Shown here piece by piece: positions 43,274 to 55,094 of a stretch of 64,000 bases of DNA. The notes under the pieces are model-generated. The model did no database searches. It had not been told where the DNA came from and worked only from the letters and a program-made list of their open reading frames with translations. The stretch comes from Micrasema longulum. Taxonomy: Eukaryota; Arthropoda; Insecta; Trichoptera; Brachycentridae. Position 1 is the stretch's first letter. The number at the start of each line of letters is the position of its first letter. The position numbers and the translations under genes were made by a program. The stretch covers positions 24,867 through 88,866 of the forward strand of contig JAGVSM010002659.1 in assembly GCA_022494885.1 (NCBI GenBank). Direction: 5' to 3'.

Positions 43274-44560
43274 TTATATACTACATAATGATGATAACTT
43301 AGCGTCAAACAGCACCCCGAGGTCCCTGGACGTCGACGCTCGTTCAAGCTTTACTCCATCCATGATATAACGGAAATAAATTGTTTTGGACGCTCTTGTC
43401 TTGACAAAACATTTAGAGACATTGAAGAACGGTTTGTTTCGTTTGCTCCATTGTATAATATTTTGAATGTCATACTGAAGTTTCAAACAGTCCAAAGGAG
43501 TTTGTATTTCAGAGAAAATGTAGTATTTTTTATACATTAGACATAAGACCGGCATTCTACACAAATAATAATTTAGGAAATTATATAAAAAATACTAAAG
43601 ATATAACAAATAAATTAGATAAATCAGGGGTGTATAAGTTAACTTGCAATGATTGCAGATCCTTTTATATAGGAAAAACATCGCGTTCATTAATATAAGA
43701 ATCAAGGAGCATTTGAGATGTCTCAATAACAATAATTTTTCTGAATTTGCTGACCATATTATAACAAATAATCATTCTTTTAATTTTGAAAATGGAATTG
43801 AAATATTACATTTAAATAATAAAAACAAACTAATTAATCTTTTTGAAATTTTAGAAATAAAAAAAGCGGTAAAACAGAACTTAGACATAATTAATAATCA
43901 ATTAAACTTAAGTAATAGTCCCATTTTTAATATTTTTCCTATAAAATCGAACTCTACACTAAACGCAATTACCCCCTTTCCTTCCCTTCCCCCACCTTAA
44001 ACACAATTACCCCCTCCCTCATCCTTATCGACACCCACTAATTTGTTCACTGTTTCTTTTATGTATGTTTGGTTATAAAAATACCCTAGTTGGTAAAAAT
44101 AAAGTGAGTGTATCAAAAAACCAAGTACAAGTTTTATTTCTCCAAATTTAATTTAAAATGATACACAAAGTTATTGCAGAAAATATTAAAAATAATTAAA
44201 AAATTTAAATTGGAAATTTTTTATTTCACTGCTAATGTCATTTCTAAATATTGTAAACAACATTGGTCCTAAATAAGACCCCTGGGGCACTCCCGAGGAG
44301 GTGTGAAAAGCTGCAGATTGATAGAGTCCATATGACACATACTGCTTTCGATCTATATGATAGCTTGAGAAAAATCTCAAATGAATGTCACTGAAGCCAA
44401 TCTTATGAAGTTTCTGAAGCAAAAGCTGGTGATCTACTTTATCAAACGCCTTTGAAAAGTCGTTGTACGAGCAGTCTACCTGAGCACCTTTGTCAAGTGA
44501 TTTTGTGACAAAATTCGTAAATACCATCAAATTTGTGATGGTTGAGCGCCCTGACCGAAA
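43274..44560 (-). pseudogene. Jockey-like reverse transcriptase, split by a Penelope-like element
   Basis: On the minus strand, 44530-44186 reads DFSKAFDKVDHQLLLQKLHK and SGVPQGSYLGPMLFTIF (RT motifs A and B). 43564-43274 reads SEIQTPLDCLKLQYDIQNII then TSRDLGVLFDAKLS (after the catalytic YADD). The YADD region itself lies at the insertion point and is lost. Both halves have the same orientation and order. Confidence 0.85.
43566..44165 (+). pseudogene. Penelope-like element 3' part with GIY-YIG endonuclease
   Basis: Reads KSGVYKLTCNDCRSFYIGKT then SRSL, and after a +1/-1 frameshift near 43695, IRIKEHLR and SEFADHIITNNHSF. This is the GIY-YIG nuclease of Penelope-like retroelements, with a CxxC between the GVY and YIG motifs. 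The RT half is absent (5' truncated). It lies in opposite orientation to the Jockey RT it interrupts. Dead by frameshift. Confidence 0.85.
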
Positions 44561-44734
44561 TCCATGCTGTTCATTTATTCTTGTTGTACCTAGAAGATAG
44601 TTGGTATAGGCATAGGTATATGAATAATAATTTTAAAATCAGTTTGTCTGTAGTGGTTATTGAGTTTCTTTGGTAAAATATAAAATACGAAAAAAACTTT
44701 TCCGAAAGGCATGAAAAACAAAAAAAGAAGTCAC

Positions 44735-44790
44735 GCCTGGTTCGTGGTTAACAAATGCGCTTACCGCTAACTGCTAAACCACAACGCTTC
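44735..44790 (-). mobile_element. tRNA-like SINE head, decayed
   Basis: The complement has CGTTGTGGTTTAGCAGTTAG (A-box-like) and AACCACGAACCAGG. B box not clear. Confidence 0.4.
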
Positions 44791-44914
44791 GGAGGATGGC
44801 AAAAAAGACGATGATAGGGTTTCCAAAAAAAGAGTAAGTTAAACATTCCGGTACAATCAGGCGTATTGGGTAGGTTGCTGTGTTCGGGCGGATAAAGAAT
44901 ACAGTTCTGTGTGT

Positions 44915-45060
44915 CCGCCTCGTGGTGTAGTGGTTGGCGCGTTCGCCTACCATGCTCGAGGTCCTGGACTCGATTCCGTTCCACTCTGATTAAATTCGGG
45001 GTTTCCGACTAAACGCGCATCGCATCTAGCTACGAACTAGGTAGTTATATTTTATTTATT
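44915..45060 (+). mobile_element. tRNA-derived SINE
   Basis: CGCCTCGTGGTGTAGTGGTT (A box) and GAGGTCCTGGACTCGATTCC (B box), then a body and an AT-rich end. A different head from S1. Confidence 0.7.
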
Positions 45061-45431
45061 ATTATTATATTTTTTAAACGTATTGAAATATGATAAATCT
45101 ACCCAAAACACATGACAATTATATTGTTCTCACCAAGCCATTATATGGCTAGTGGGTGAAGATCTTTTACAAAAAAAATAATAATAAACTTTGAATTTTG
45201 TTTTTATTCTTTATTTGTTTATTTTTCCGAATCACAATGTGTTACAACTTTATCAAAATATTACTAACAAAAAATACGTATTAGATAAATACAGTTTTAA
45301 ATTGCTGTCATCAAGTGCAGTTTAGAAAAAATCCCCACAAATACGAGTACTTCTGAGCGTGAGCCTTTTTTTTCAAAATGTTATGCTAAATTATTCCACA
45401 CGTATAATATTATTTACTCGTAATAATTCGC

Positions 45432-46150
45432 TACCCGCTTATAGAAACGCACCTTCGCTTTATTCCATAGAACAAAAGCGTTGCAAATTATTCGTTTGGT
45501 TTTTGGTTTAACAGCAAACGTGTGACGGGCGGTTTGTCGCTGCGCGACTGAGGAAGTTCAGTGGAGCTACCTTTAATGACATTTATTCTCATCCTTTTCC
45601 CCATGACTGAGGATGGCGGCTGCACTTGATCATTCTTTTTTTGGTCTGCCTCCAAGTTTTTTTTTTTTTTTTGTTAATAGACTATTAAACTAAGCATTAA
45701 AACAAATCAATTAAGTATATATCGTATTATCAGCGCTATGATATTTTATAGTGATGTATTTCTGAAATTATTCCGCATGTGACGTCAGAGGTTCTCTTCC
45801 GTGTATTCTCTGTCAGTTCTGCCGATCGGTCCGTTTATGGGAAGTAAAACGGATATCTTCCCCAGCTCTCTTATTATTGGTTGATTCATATGAACTAGTG
45901 ACGTCGTTTAAAGTAGTTCGTTTTTATGAAAATATTTTTCTTTTTTTTGGTACATTTTCAAGAAACTATGCAGTACAATTGAATGCTCTAATTTTTACCG
46001 TGCGCAAGAAATCATTTTTTGTATCCAATTTCCCGTAGGGCTTAAGTTCGTACCTATAGCCCGTTGTTTTCCTGTAAACTGCAGCTAACTTCGTGATTGA
46101 TAATCCTAAAATTGTTTTTGTCCGTATGGTCGGCTCTATAAGCTGGTCGT
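45432..46150 (+). mobile_element. MITE family B, copy 2, diverged and split
   Basis: Left part 45432-45545 (ATTCCATAGAACAAAAGCGT, ACAGCAAACGTGTGACGGGC) and right part 46025-46150 (AAACTGCAGCTAACTTCGTG, GTATGGTCGGCTCTATAAGC) fit family B. About 480 bp of other sequence separates them. Confidence 0.65.
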
Positions 46151-47985
46151 GAATTTTTACTCTGAATGTATATATGATTATTTATACAAACTTAAATAGA
46201 AACGAATTAATAAAGGGATACATCATTGTAGATGATAAACAAAAAAGAAAAACAGTTTTAGAGTACAATCTGATATACATACAATAAAACTCCTCGGTGC
46301 GAAGTAAACTCGAGAGTGGCTCGATGATTTGGGGGCCGCATGAACTGAAATACTCTCTATGATAAAGACAGTGTAAAAGGAGTTTCTGAGATATCTCCCC
46401 ACGAGAGAGTGCGGGTATTATCCTTGGCTCTACCCGACCGAGTTTATCCAGGGTATACAGCAGTTTAGAGACTAGAAGGAATATGTGACTATACATTTTT
46501 ATCGATTGTTGCGTGTATGGTCGATAATCCTGAGATTATGATGAGCATTGGTTTGTATGTTCCATGTCCCTGATCATTACCTAAGACAGCAACGTCTTCA
46601 GAGCAGGATTCTCCTATTACTTTGACAAGAGTCTCTTTCATCCTTTTATGTACATTATATTTTTATAGTATTTACGCCAAAAAAATAAGTTTGTAAGGAA
46701 TACGTTATTTTTTGAATAAATAAATTGATTTTGAAAAAAAAAGAAATTGAAAGACGTCATCATTATTTTTTTTAATGTACAAAAAGAAAACAAGATGAAA
46801 GTGTGTTGTTATACAAATGTATACGTACTTGTAGTTATGACTCAAAATTAAACAGTAAGAAAAGAAAAACAGGAAAATCAAAAAAAGAAGAACTTACACT
46901 CATGACTCAAAAATTATACAGAAGAAAAAGAAAAATAGGATGAGAGTATGTACAAATAACTACACTGTTTGTCTAATACTAAATACAGCCTTATAAAAGG
47001 AGCGAGAAAAAAAAGTCACGAACATTTAATAATAAAAACAATAAAATAGAAATGCTAAAATTATAACGATTTTTTTCATTCATATATAAACTTTTGACAA
47101 ATAGGCACTTTCTAATTTTGAGCGTTTGGCAACAAATTGAACATAACTGGAACCACATATTTTTGTGTTTTTTTTCGCTTAATCTTCATTTGATGTAAAT
47201 CGCGTATTATAACAATGTTTTTGAATTTGTTGCTTTTTTGTTCCTAATGATAGAGAACCACAGAATTCCTCAAACCGTATTATTTTTTACGTATCTAACA
47301 CAAGCCCGAAAACCTACGTTAATGTATGTTATGTAATTATGAATGCGCACCTTTCCGTATTTTATACGAAATAAAGCGATAAAAAGTCGAGATGTTGCTA
47401 AGTACGAGTATTATGTTTGAAGAAATACTAATCAGGTAAATACGTTAGAAGATTGTTTTACCATCTTCGTACACCTACGGCGATGAACGCCATTCGCCTT
47501 TGTTTCACCCGAGTGCCTAGTTGACTGGTTAATGATTTCCTGTACCTATTGTAAATTTATGAGTTTTATGAGTTGTCATTTGAAGGCCAATGTCAATAAA
47601 ATGTTTTATTGCTAATTGCTTAGGCCGCATCTTCAGACCAAATTCGGCCATTTTAAATTTGTTTAACGTCGAAAAACATAATTTCTATGTGTATTATACA
47701 CCGGAACCTAATTTTTTTCACGGTTTCGAAATAACAACGTAGGTGCAAAATAAATTCATTTAACAATGAGTAATAGTAATAAATTATATAATTCGTTATT
47801 GGGCTACCCCATATCGCTCTTTTACTCACTAGGCGTATAATTATAACATATTCATGATAGTGAATAATCTTTGTTACGATTTGTTGTATTTTGTAGTCAT
47901 CTTGTATTTTAAAATAAAATTATGGTATAATATATAGTAACAGCAACTTGCGATTCCGAGATAAAGTTACTTTTAGATCGTGTTG
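46151..47985. other. Intergenic stretch, nothing firmly recognisable
   Basis: A 104-codon ORF on the minus strand (46496-46182) has no recognisable domain. Low GC. No shared repeats were seen. Confidence 0.4.
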
Positions 47986-47989
47986 GGAG

Positions 47990-48725
47990 AGAAAATCACC
48001 AGACTTGCACTCGGTCTGAGTATCAACTAAAGTAAGACCAAACTAATGGTGATCGATAGAGCCTATGAACTTCCGTCTTCAAACATATCAAACCATCTTG
48101 GAAAAGTACAGGACTTTGTCTATTTGGACTCAAACATCAGTGACACCGGTGGTTGTGAAAAAGAAATTAAAAGGCGGATCGCAATAGACAGTATTGGGTA
48201 GACTGGTCAAGATATGGATGGATCGAAACATTAAAAATACGAAGGTTCATCTTGTTTGAACTCTGATTTTCTCTGTATTCCTATACGGAGTAGAACATTA
48301 GTAAATATGTACCGAGAAAGTCAAAAGATTGATGCCTTCGAAATGTGGCGCAGGAGAATAATGCTCCGGATTCCATGGACGGCGGCGGTGATGCGTTCTA
48401 ATGTGTTCATACTGAATGAACTAAAGATTGAGGATTGACTATCAAATATATGTTACAAGCGAATCCTGCAGCATTTTAGACACGTTGCCAGGAGAGACCC
48501 AGACAGCATTGAAAAGCTCGTCGTGGTGGGTGGAGTGAACGGAAGAAGATCCAGAGAGCGCTCACCTACCCGATGCCGATGGAGTGACTTAATAAAATCT
48601 ACGCTGGGGTCTTCGGTGACTGATGCTCCTCGCTTTGCCCAGAACGGGACGACCTGGAGGTGGACCACAAAAATAATGATCGAGTGCAGCGGCCATCCTG
48701 TCACGAGGGCAAGAACGAGAAGATG
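47990..48725 (+). pseudogene. Non-LTR retrotransposon RT C-terminal remnant
   Basis: Scattered frames read KVQDFVYLDSNISDTGGCEK, IDAFEMWRRRIMLRIPWTA and ILQHFRHVARRDPDSIEKLV. These are typical of RTE/CR1-like C-termini (FxYLGS, AFEMWxxRRMLRI, GHVxRR). Many stops. Confidence 0.78.
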
Positions 48726-48875
48726 ATGTCAATAATTTCACTATTTTGATCCACCACTTGTTATATTTTTAGTATTTATACATTTTTACACGGTACTGCG
48801 TGGAACGTATCCACCGTGTAAAAAAAAGCTCCGGTGAATGTACTATAAACTTATTACATTTGCTTCGTGTTGTAA

Positions 48876-49120
48876 CAGTCAACGCGTTTGCCCACCGTGC
48901 AAGACGACGCGGGTTCGATTCTCGACATGGTAGTCATGAAATACTTATTTGAAAAGGCGTTTTTACACCAGAATATTTCATAGTCCCCGAACTGGCATCT
49001 GGAAGCCTAAGACTGATCATCTTACCTTCATGTAACAGAAATGATCAAGATACGATGTGATTGGTGTACCACTGCAGTGTCTTAAGCACCATTAGGTGCG
49101 GAAAACGAATGATGATGATA
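48876..49120 (+). mobile_element. SINE-like element, 5' truncated
   Basis: AACGCGTTTGCCCACCGTGC and GACGCGGGTTCGATTCTCGA (B box), a body, and a GATGATGATGATA-like tail. Confidence 0.6.
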
Positions 49121-49239
49121 AATAAAAGATAACATCGTTATTGTTTAATTTAACTCTCTCGCATGTTATTTTTAAATATTTTTATATACTCGTACATATT
49201 TTAATTTTGTTCATTAAGATGTCTACAAAAAGTATTATA

Positions 49240-49510
49240 TTTTCTTCCGGTGCTTTATCATCTCGGTCCTGCGCTACTCCGAGGCCAGGACAACTGCTTG
49301 TTGGATGTACTCGCCATAGTGATTCTTGGGAAAAGATGACCAGAATGGTTTCCCGTTGCCTTCTCTGGTGGATTTTTCTGTCGGGGCTACCTTCCCTTAG
49401 CTGGTTGGTTCTGGTTTGAAGGCGCCAGAAACTCGCCTTTCATCCGCTCGTTATCTGCTGTGATCACACCGTTATTAGTGTGATCCCATTGTTCAGGGTT
49501 CGCGACGTGG
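49240..49510 (+). repeat. Unclassified GC-richer block
   Basis: Distinct base composition from its flanks, with an internal TGTGATCACACCG/TAGTGTGATCCC inverted motif. Origin unknown; perhaps an old transposon. Confidence 0.3.
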
Positions 49511-49671
49511 ACGCTAACTTATATTATATGTTCGTGAAAAACTTTCATTGGACTCATACATTATATTATAATAAAATACGAATTATTTGTAAATTTTCGA
49601 TTGTTTTTCCAAATAAAAAATATAAATCATTACAGTATTTAAACACTATTTAGAGCAAAATTATTTTATGT

Positions 49672-49925
49672 CTATCCAATTTTTTGTAGACAAGAACTGG
49701 ATGCAACTCCCTTGGAAGTTATTAATGGTAATGTATTGATAAAACCAGCTGGTCCAAATAGAAGAATGAAAATTGAAAAATATTTTCAGGCATTGCCTAT
49801 GTAGGTGAAATTCGGTCAGAGTGTCACCCGCATCAACAAAGATTTCAGTTCTTTAACTTTACAAACATCAACACCTGGAAGGGTTGAAGGAATATCAATG
49901 TTCAAACATAGGCAGAATGGTATTA
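49672..49925 (-). mobile_element. MITE family A, copy 8
   Basis: Outer arm TTTTTTGTAGACAAGAACTG, internal CCAGCTGGTCCAAATAG and the GAATATCAATGTTCAAACATA region, colinear with copy 9. Truncated at GCAGAATGG. Confidence 0.8.
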
Positions 49926-50569
49926 TATAACTATTTATGGAAACTATATTAAAAACTGTCACTGTCAAAAAGATACAAGTAATATTTTTTTATGTGCTAC
50001 ACTTTGAGATAGGTACTTGACTTTATGTTTTTAAGTTCATCCGAGTGGCCAATGTTTTCCAGAGACTCTTTGCCTAACTTTGTTGAGCGAAATTTAGACA
50101 CATATAGATATTTTGAGTTGCGTGTATTATGGTTGTGAATATCACGATTAAATTAATATTACAAATTTGATTCGAGTTGATCGGTTGATATTTAATAAAC
50201 ATGTCGATGTTTTAAATGGGTACATATTTTTATACGCAAGTGCTCTACTCTAGAACGTAACGATTTCGTTATCAGAAAGAAATACAAAAGTAATTCAACA
50301 AAGCCAAGGTAGGTACTAGGTACGGCCATTAAAATGTACAATAACGATATAACATCTACTCTTACGCACAATGGTGTTATGTGGATACTGTTATTTTACG
50401 ATATTCAGTTGTTGGGAAATACTAGTAAACAGCCATTGTACAGATTAAGGGATGTTGATATGAAAATGTCTCGCATTAAAAATAAATAAGCTTTGGTAAG
50501 AAATTAGTTAAATGTCTATGATCAATTATATAATAGCGAATGCCAAATCAGAATTAACGATGCTATCAC

Positions 50570-50990
50570 AGATTGGTTTGGGGTCACCACCGGAGTTCGT
50601 CAAGGTTGCGTCCTTGCACCATTCCTTTTCATAATTATTATGGACTTCATCCTAAGGAAGTTAATTCCACTAGATCGAGGAATGTCCATCACCTCCTCCA
50701 AAAAACTCTGCGACCTAGAGTATGCCGATGATGCGGTTATAATTGACGATTCAGTTAGGGGTCTTAAAGTCACCGTAGATAGGCTAAATAGGTACTGCGC
50801 ATGTATGGGTTTAAAAATAAATATGGCAAAAACTCATATACTGCGAAACATTTTGTGCCTTGATGCTTGAAATTCCTCGACTCTGCCTAACTAAGTCATC
50901 GAAAGGGTCGAGAGTTTCAAATACCCGGGAGTATATGTTACGTTAAAAGGCTTTAGGATGGATGTAAAAGATAAGGAATTATAAGAATTA
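50570..50990 (+). pseudogene. Non-LTR RT fragment with YADD
   Basis: GVTTGVRQGCVLAPFLFIII, LEYADDAVIIDDS and CMGLKINMAKTHI are RT motifs B, C and D. A frame break precedes FKYPGVYV. Truncated on both sides. Confidence 0.85.
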
Positions 50991-51424
50991 GGATAAGATA
51001 GGAAGAGTGATGGATTCTGTTGAGGATATTATCCATAAAAAATTAAAGAAGACAATACTTATTCAATAAAACTTATTTAATTAGAGTAGTTCCAATAATT
51101 TATTTTTAAAATTAAAAAGTTTAGAACCGAATATATCAAGATTATAATCGAATGTTTTTTTAATTGGTGCTATTACATATGGCAAATGCCAGCTCTTCAT
51201 TTGTTACTTTTTTATTTTTGCCTTGCTTGCCTGCGACCCTTGTCTTGCCCCTAGCAAGGCTACGCGACTAGTAATACGACCTCTTAAAATAGTACAAAGA
51301 TTAATTATCTAAGTAATTTTAAAGCAACCCTCAACATTCAATGAGGAAAATCTATATATTATTAATATTTAAAGCATTGACTTTGTGATCAAATATTTTA
51401 CTAAATGTTATTAAATATGGACAC

Positions 51425-51480
51425 CACCTGACGAAGAGACGGGTACGTCTCGAAACCGGTAGACATAGAAAAGTCGGTAA
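51425..51480 (+). ncRNA. Hammerhead-ribozyme-like motif
   Basis: CTGACGA (51428-51434) fits the CUGANGA core. A stem GAGAC/GTCTC (51436-51440 with 51447-51451) closes the loop GGGTAC. GAAA (51452-51455) and the self-complementary ACCGGT follow. One extra A sits between core and stem, and stem I pairing is poor, so activity is uncertain. Penelope-like elements are known to carry hammerheads with tiny stem III. The downstream sequence GGTAAGTGGTT is also seen at 3832. Confidence 0.5.
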
Positions 51481-51959
51481 GTGGTTATATACAAATATTT
51501 AATAAAATTTTGTAAAATCCAAATAAATTATTTAAATTTCATACAGTAGATACTTTTTACAAAACATTTATTTAAAAATTTACAAGAAGAAAAAAGTAAA
51601 CGAATTTGAGATGAATAAGTCACTCAGATACCAAAATAATATAAAAATTCCTAAAATCCACACAAGTCATGGCCAAAATAGTTTTGTTTAGGAAGGAATA
51701 AAAAATTACAATAATCTCTCCAATAAACTAAAAACGATTGAAACTAATTTATCAGTACATATATTCAAAGTAAATTCGAAGATTTTTTTTAACCCTAGTA
51801 CCCAAAACAGCATTATGCTTTGATTAATATAACTGTATTATTATTTTCCTTATTTTGTAAAAATAATTCTCATGTATATTCGAAATTACATAACTTCAGA
51901 TCACTATATAACAGTGTAAGTCACTCTCCAAGCACAAGAGCCAGTCTCTTTTTTGGAAA

Positions 51960-52060
51960 GTTATTTATTTATTTAAACACTTTATATACATATACAGTTT
52001 ACATACATGTGCATAAGGGCGGGCATATTGCCTAAAGGCAATTTCTTAAAAGTTACCGTT
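51960..52060 (-). mobile_element. Family J LINE 3' terminal scrap
   Basis: GGGCGGGCATATTGCCTAAA then GGCAATTTCTT corresponds to the 3' hallmark at 14150. Confidence 0.6.
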
Positions 52061-52695
52061 ATAAAATTAACTAAATATATAAAAGTAGATGGTAATAGAA
52101 AAAAAACGACATTTATGTAACTTAATTAATAAAAAAATTTAAAAACAATATTGAAAAGTGTAGGAAAACATAAACTTATATTTACGATAACAGATCGTCT
52201 TTTGAAAGCTTTGTAATATTGTTGAATTAAAGTAGATCATTTTTAATCACGTCATTATACTGAAACTGAATATATTATCATGTGTAAAGTCTTTTAAGAT
52301 CAAAACTTATGAGAGTGTTTTAGGTAAGCGTTTAAGTTTAAGTTTCTTACCAACTTCGGGTTTATTGAGATAATTTCTCAGGTTCCTGTCTTCCCACCTG
52401 TGCGGGGATGTTAGGTTACTCTCTCGGTCCTGTAAATATAACAATAAAAAATAATTAATAAATAAATCAAGTCAAACTTTGAATTTGGCATATTGCAAAT
52501 CAAAGCTCAAATCTTAAAAGCTATTAAGAAATGCGAAAAACAACCCAAAGCGATAAGAATGAAGGTTAAAAAAAATTAGACAGAACGTAATTAATCAATG
52601 GTTAAATTTAAAAAAAATTACATTAGTATTAAAAAAGTTTTTTATTTGACTTAATTGATTTGATTTCTCAAATTCCGATGTGAAATAAACAATAA

Positions 52696-52858
52696 CATAA
52701 TGATGTAATAACTTTTATTTACATATAAGTTATGAATTTAAACATCCTTAATCCCATTAGAGGGTGAAAGCGCTAATTGGTCTAAATAATAAGTGGAAGA
52801 GCACCAAGTATTTTTAAATTAATAACTTATATGTAAAAATAAGTTATAACATCGTTAC
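52696..52858. mobile_element. Short foldback MITE, about 160 bp
   Basis: TTTACATATAAGTTATGAAT on the left is mirrored by the complement of ATTAATAACTTATATGTAAA on the right, with arms of about 37-45 bp extending out to GATGT/ACATC. Confidence 0.75.
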
Positions 52859-53239
52859 AATGGAATTCCATCAAGAATTGTCAAGAATTGTAAGGTATTG
52901 AGGAATATCCAAGTCGATACGGATTTTCTTTACTGTAATTACATTTATCAAAATATCAAGCCTTCATAACATATCAACTTATTTAGAAACACCAATTTGT
53001 TTTCGCATCTCCAAAATAATTGAATTAAATGAATGATTTAAATTAATTAATTCATTGAAATGAAATCTGTTTTATTCAAATACGTACTCGCATTTCGCAT
53101 TATCTCTAATTATTTGGGCCGCCTTTAACCGCAATTAAATAATTTATAATAAATTAATAAAATAAAAATCGAAAACCGTTGGATTTGGCAAAATTATCAC
53201 CATGCACCTATTGTTGGTAGCGTATTTACATGAACTATA

Positions 53240-54528
53240 CAGGAGTCGGTACTCGAGTGTTACCAATTAAAAATTCTGCAATTTTGTCAATTTTGGTTTT
53301 TTTAATTTAAAAACTTCAGTATTTCTTAAAAACATAAAAAAAAACTAAAAAAATGTTCGATGTAGCAACCTTTATTGCGGATAAAAGCACCGAGTCTGTT
53401 CAAGAAGGCTTCACACACTGCACGAATGTGGGCTGATGGTATTTTGTCCCACTCTCGGCGACGAGCAATCTTTCAGGCGTCGACCGTCTCAATTTTTTTA
53501 GCTAATACTTTGGCCTCTAGAATGGACCATATGGAAAAGTCCATTAGGTTTAAGTCCGGGGAATATGGAGGCCACTGTTGTGATGAAATAAAGCTGGGAA
53601 CTTTTTCTTGTTGGGTTTCACGGGTTTTATGGGATGGTACCGAGTCTTGTTGAAACGTCCAATGATTTCTACCGTATTTTTTACGAGCCCAAGGTAACAA
53701 CGCATCATTTGAAATCTTTTCACGGTTGATTTGCTGATTTACCTTTACGCCCTGTTCAATGAAAACGAGTGGTGAGCGTCCTGTGGCAGTTACCGCGGCC
53801 CAAACCATCACTGATGCAGGCCCTTGTTTTTGCAGAGCAATTATCTGGTCTAAATGGTCAGTTAATTTGCAATGTGACCATACACGATAGTTTTGTTTGT
53901 TTACATATTGCTGAACCGTAAAATATTTTTCATCAGAAAAGATCAAATTTTCTATCTCGCCACCAACGTGCAAGTGTTTTAACACCTTTGCTCTTGCTAG
54001 GCGAACTGCCTTTTGTGCAGGCGTTAAATCTAGCACTTTTTGTGTTTTGTATTGTTTAAATCGTAGTTAATTTTTTAATATGCGTCCCATGCTACGAGCA
54101 GACATATTGAGATTTTTCGCCAGTTGAACTGCGCTTTGTCGTGGATTACGTTGAATTCTGGCCTTCACCTTTTAAACTATTTCTGTGGATGTTACTGTTT
54201 TTGGATGTCCACCTCCATGGCGTTTTATGCTATCAGTATTATTGTAACGTGAAATGGACCGATACACAAACATTTTGTTCACATGTAAATGTCGTAGCTC
54301 ATTAATAATAGCTGGTTGCGATTTTCCACCCAAATACAGAGCAATAACTGTATAGTTTGAATTCCATTACGATATTTTTTTTAAAAATTGTGACGTAAAA
54401 CGATATGCTTTGGTAGAATTATTAACAATGTAACAGAATTACACGTGTCAAAACATGAGCACACTGTCATAAGCCGTTTGGTTGCTATAGAAGCGTGAAG
54501 TTGGTAACACTTCGAGCTCCTACCCCTG
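53240..54528 (-). mobile_element. maT-type mariner transposon, full length, TA duplication
   Basis: Termini CAGGAGTCGGTACTCGAGTG (left) and the complement of CACTTCGAGCTCCTACCCCTG (right, read outward) form TIRs of about 26 bp that end at TTGGTAACAC/GTGTTACCAA. TA lies on each side (53238-53239 and 54529-54530). Length 1289 bp, normal for mariner. Confidence 0.9.
53350..54370 (-). pseudogene. maT-type mariner transposase, inactivated
   Basis: The longest open part (54036-53473) has IFSDEKYFTVQQ (first Asp), MVWAAVTATGRSP, WTFQQDSVPSHKT (second Asp) and WPPYSPDLNLMDFSIW (third Asp). Upstream of it, YRSISRYN and KRHGGGHPKT show the DNA-binding half. At least three in-frame stops (near 53471, 54067 and 54170) break it. 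Spacing between second and third Asp is 34 rather than the 37 usual for maT; the missing residues fall after the HKTRETQ helix, suggesting a 9-bp deletion. Confidence 0.88.
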
Positions 54529-54542
54529 TAGATCTAATTATT

Positions 54543-55091
54543 TATAGTCCTTAAAATATAGCTTGATTAGAATGACATTTGTCAGAAAAAGTGACGACAT
54601 AACTTTGTAGTAACGTCAAAGGAGTTATTTATATTGACACACGAAAAATCATTAATATCTGACATGTTAATTAATTTTTTAATTCAATGCTTGACACAAA
54701 AATCAACATTAATGTATAAAATCAGCTTTTAAACGAAAAAAAAAGGAAAATAAACCTAATTGTAAACGACGTTCTTACAAGGTTACATCATTTTGCAAAA
54801 ACGTTAGAGATGGGACAAATCGCTCAATGTAAATTGAACGAATAAAAAAATAATTCATTTGATGTTGTCCATGAAAAAAGTATAAATGTCTTATTTTTTG
54901 GTAAATAATTGTGTTAAACATACTTAATAGGCTTATTTTTGCGTTTTTTATATCAATTTTCGGAAACAGAGTTTCATGTTTGCACGAAATAACTGATAAA
55001 ATCGATTTAATCAGTGATCAGTAATTTCCCATTACGAATGAAATTAGTTTGACAGCTGTCATTCTAATCAAGCTATATTCTAAGGACTATA
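54543..55091. mobile_element. TIR element, about 550 bp, adjoining the mariner
   Basis: TATAGTCCTTAAAATATAGC, TTGATTAGAATGACA on the left is mirrored by TGTCATTCTAATCAAGCTAT, ATTCTAAGGACTATA on the right (about 35 bp). No ORF. The interior shows loose similarity to the 813-bp element at 26093 (ACGACGTTCTTACAAGG-like stretch). Confidence 0.85.
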
Positions 55092-55094
55092 GTA

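Noticed and set aside
46182..46496. 104-codon minus ORF as a gene
   Set aside because: No recognisable domain and no splice context; composition resembles retroposon 3' sequence, but no match was found in the window.
48453..48726. Overlapping ORFs on both strands
   Set aside because: The plus-strand frame is the tail of a decayed LINE and the minus frame is its shadow.
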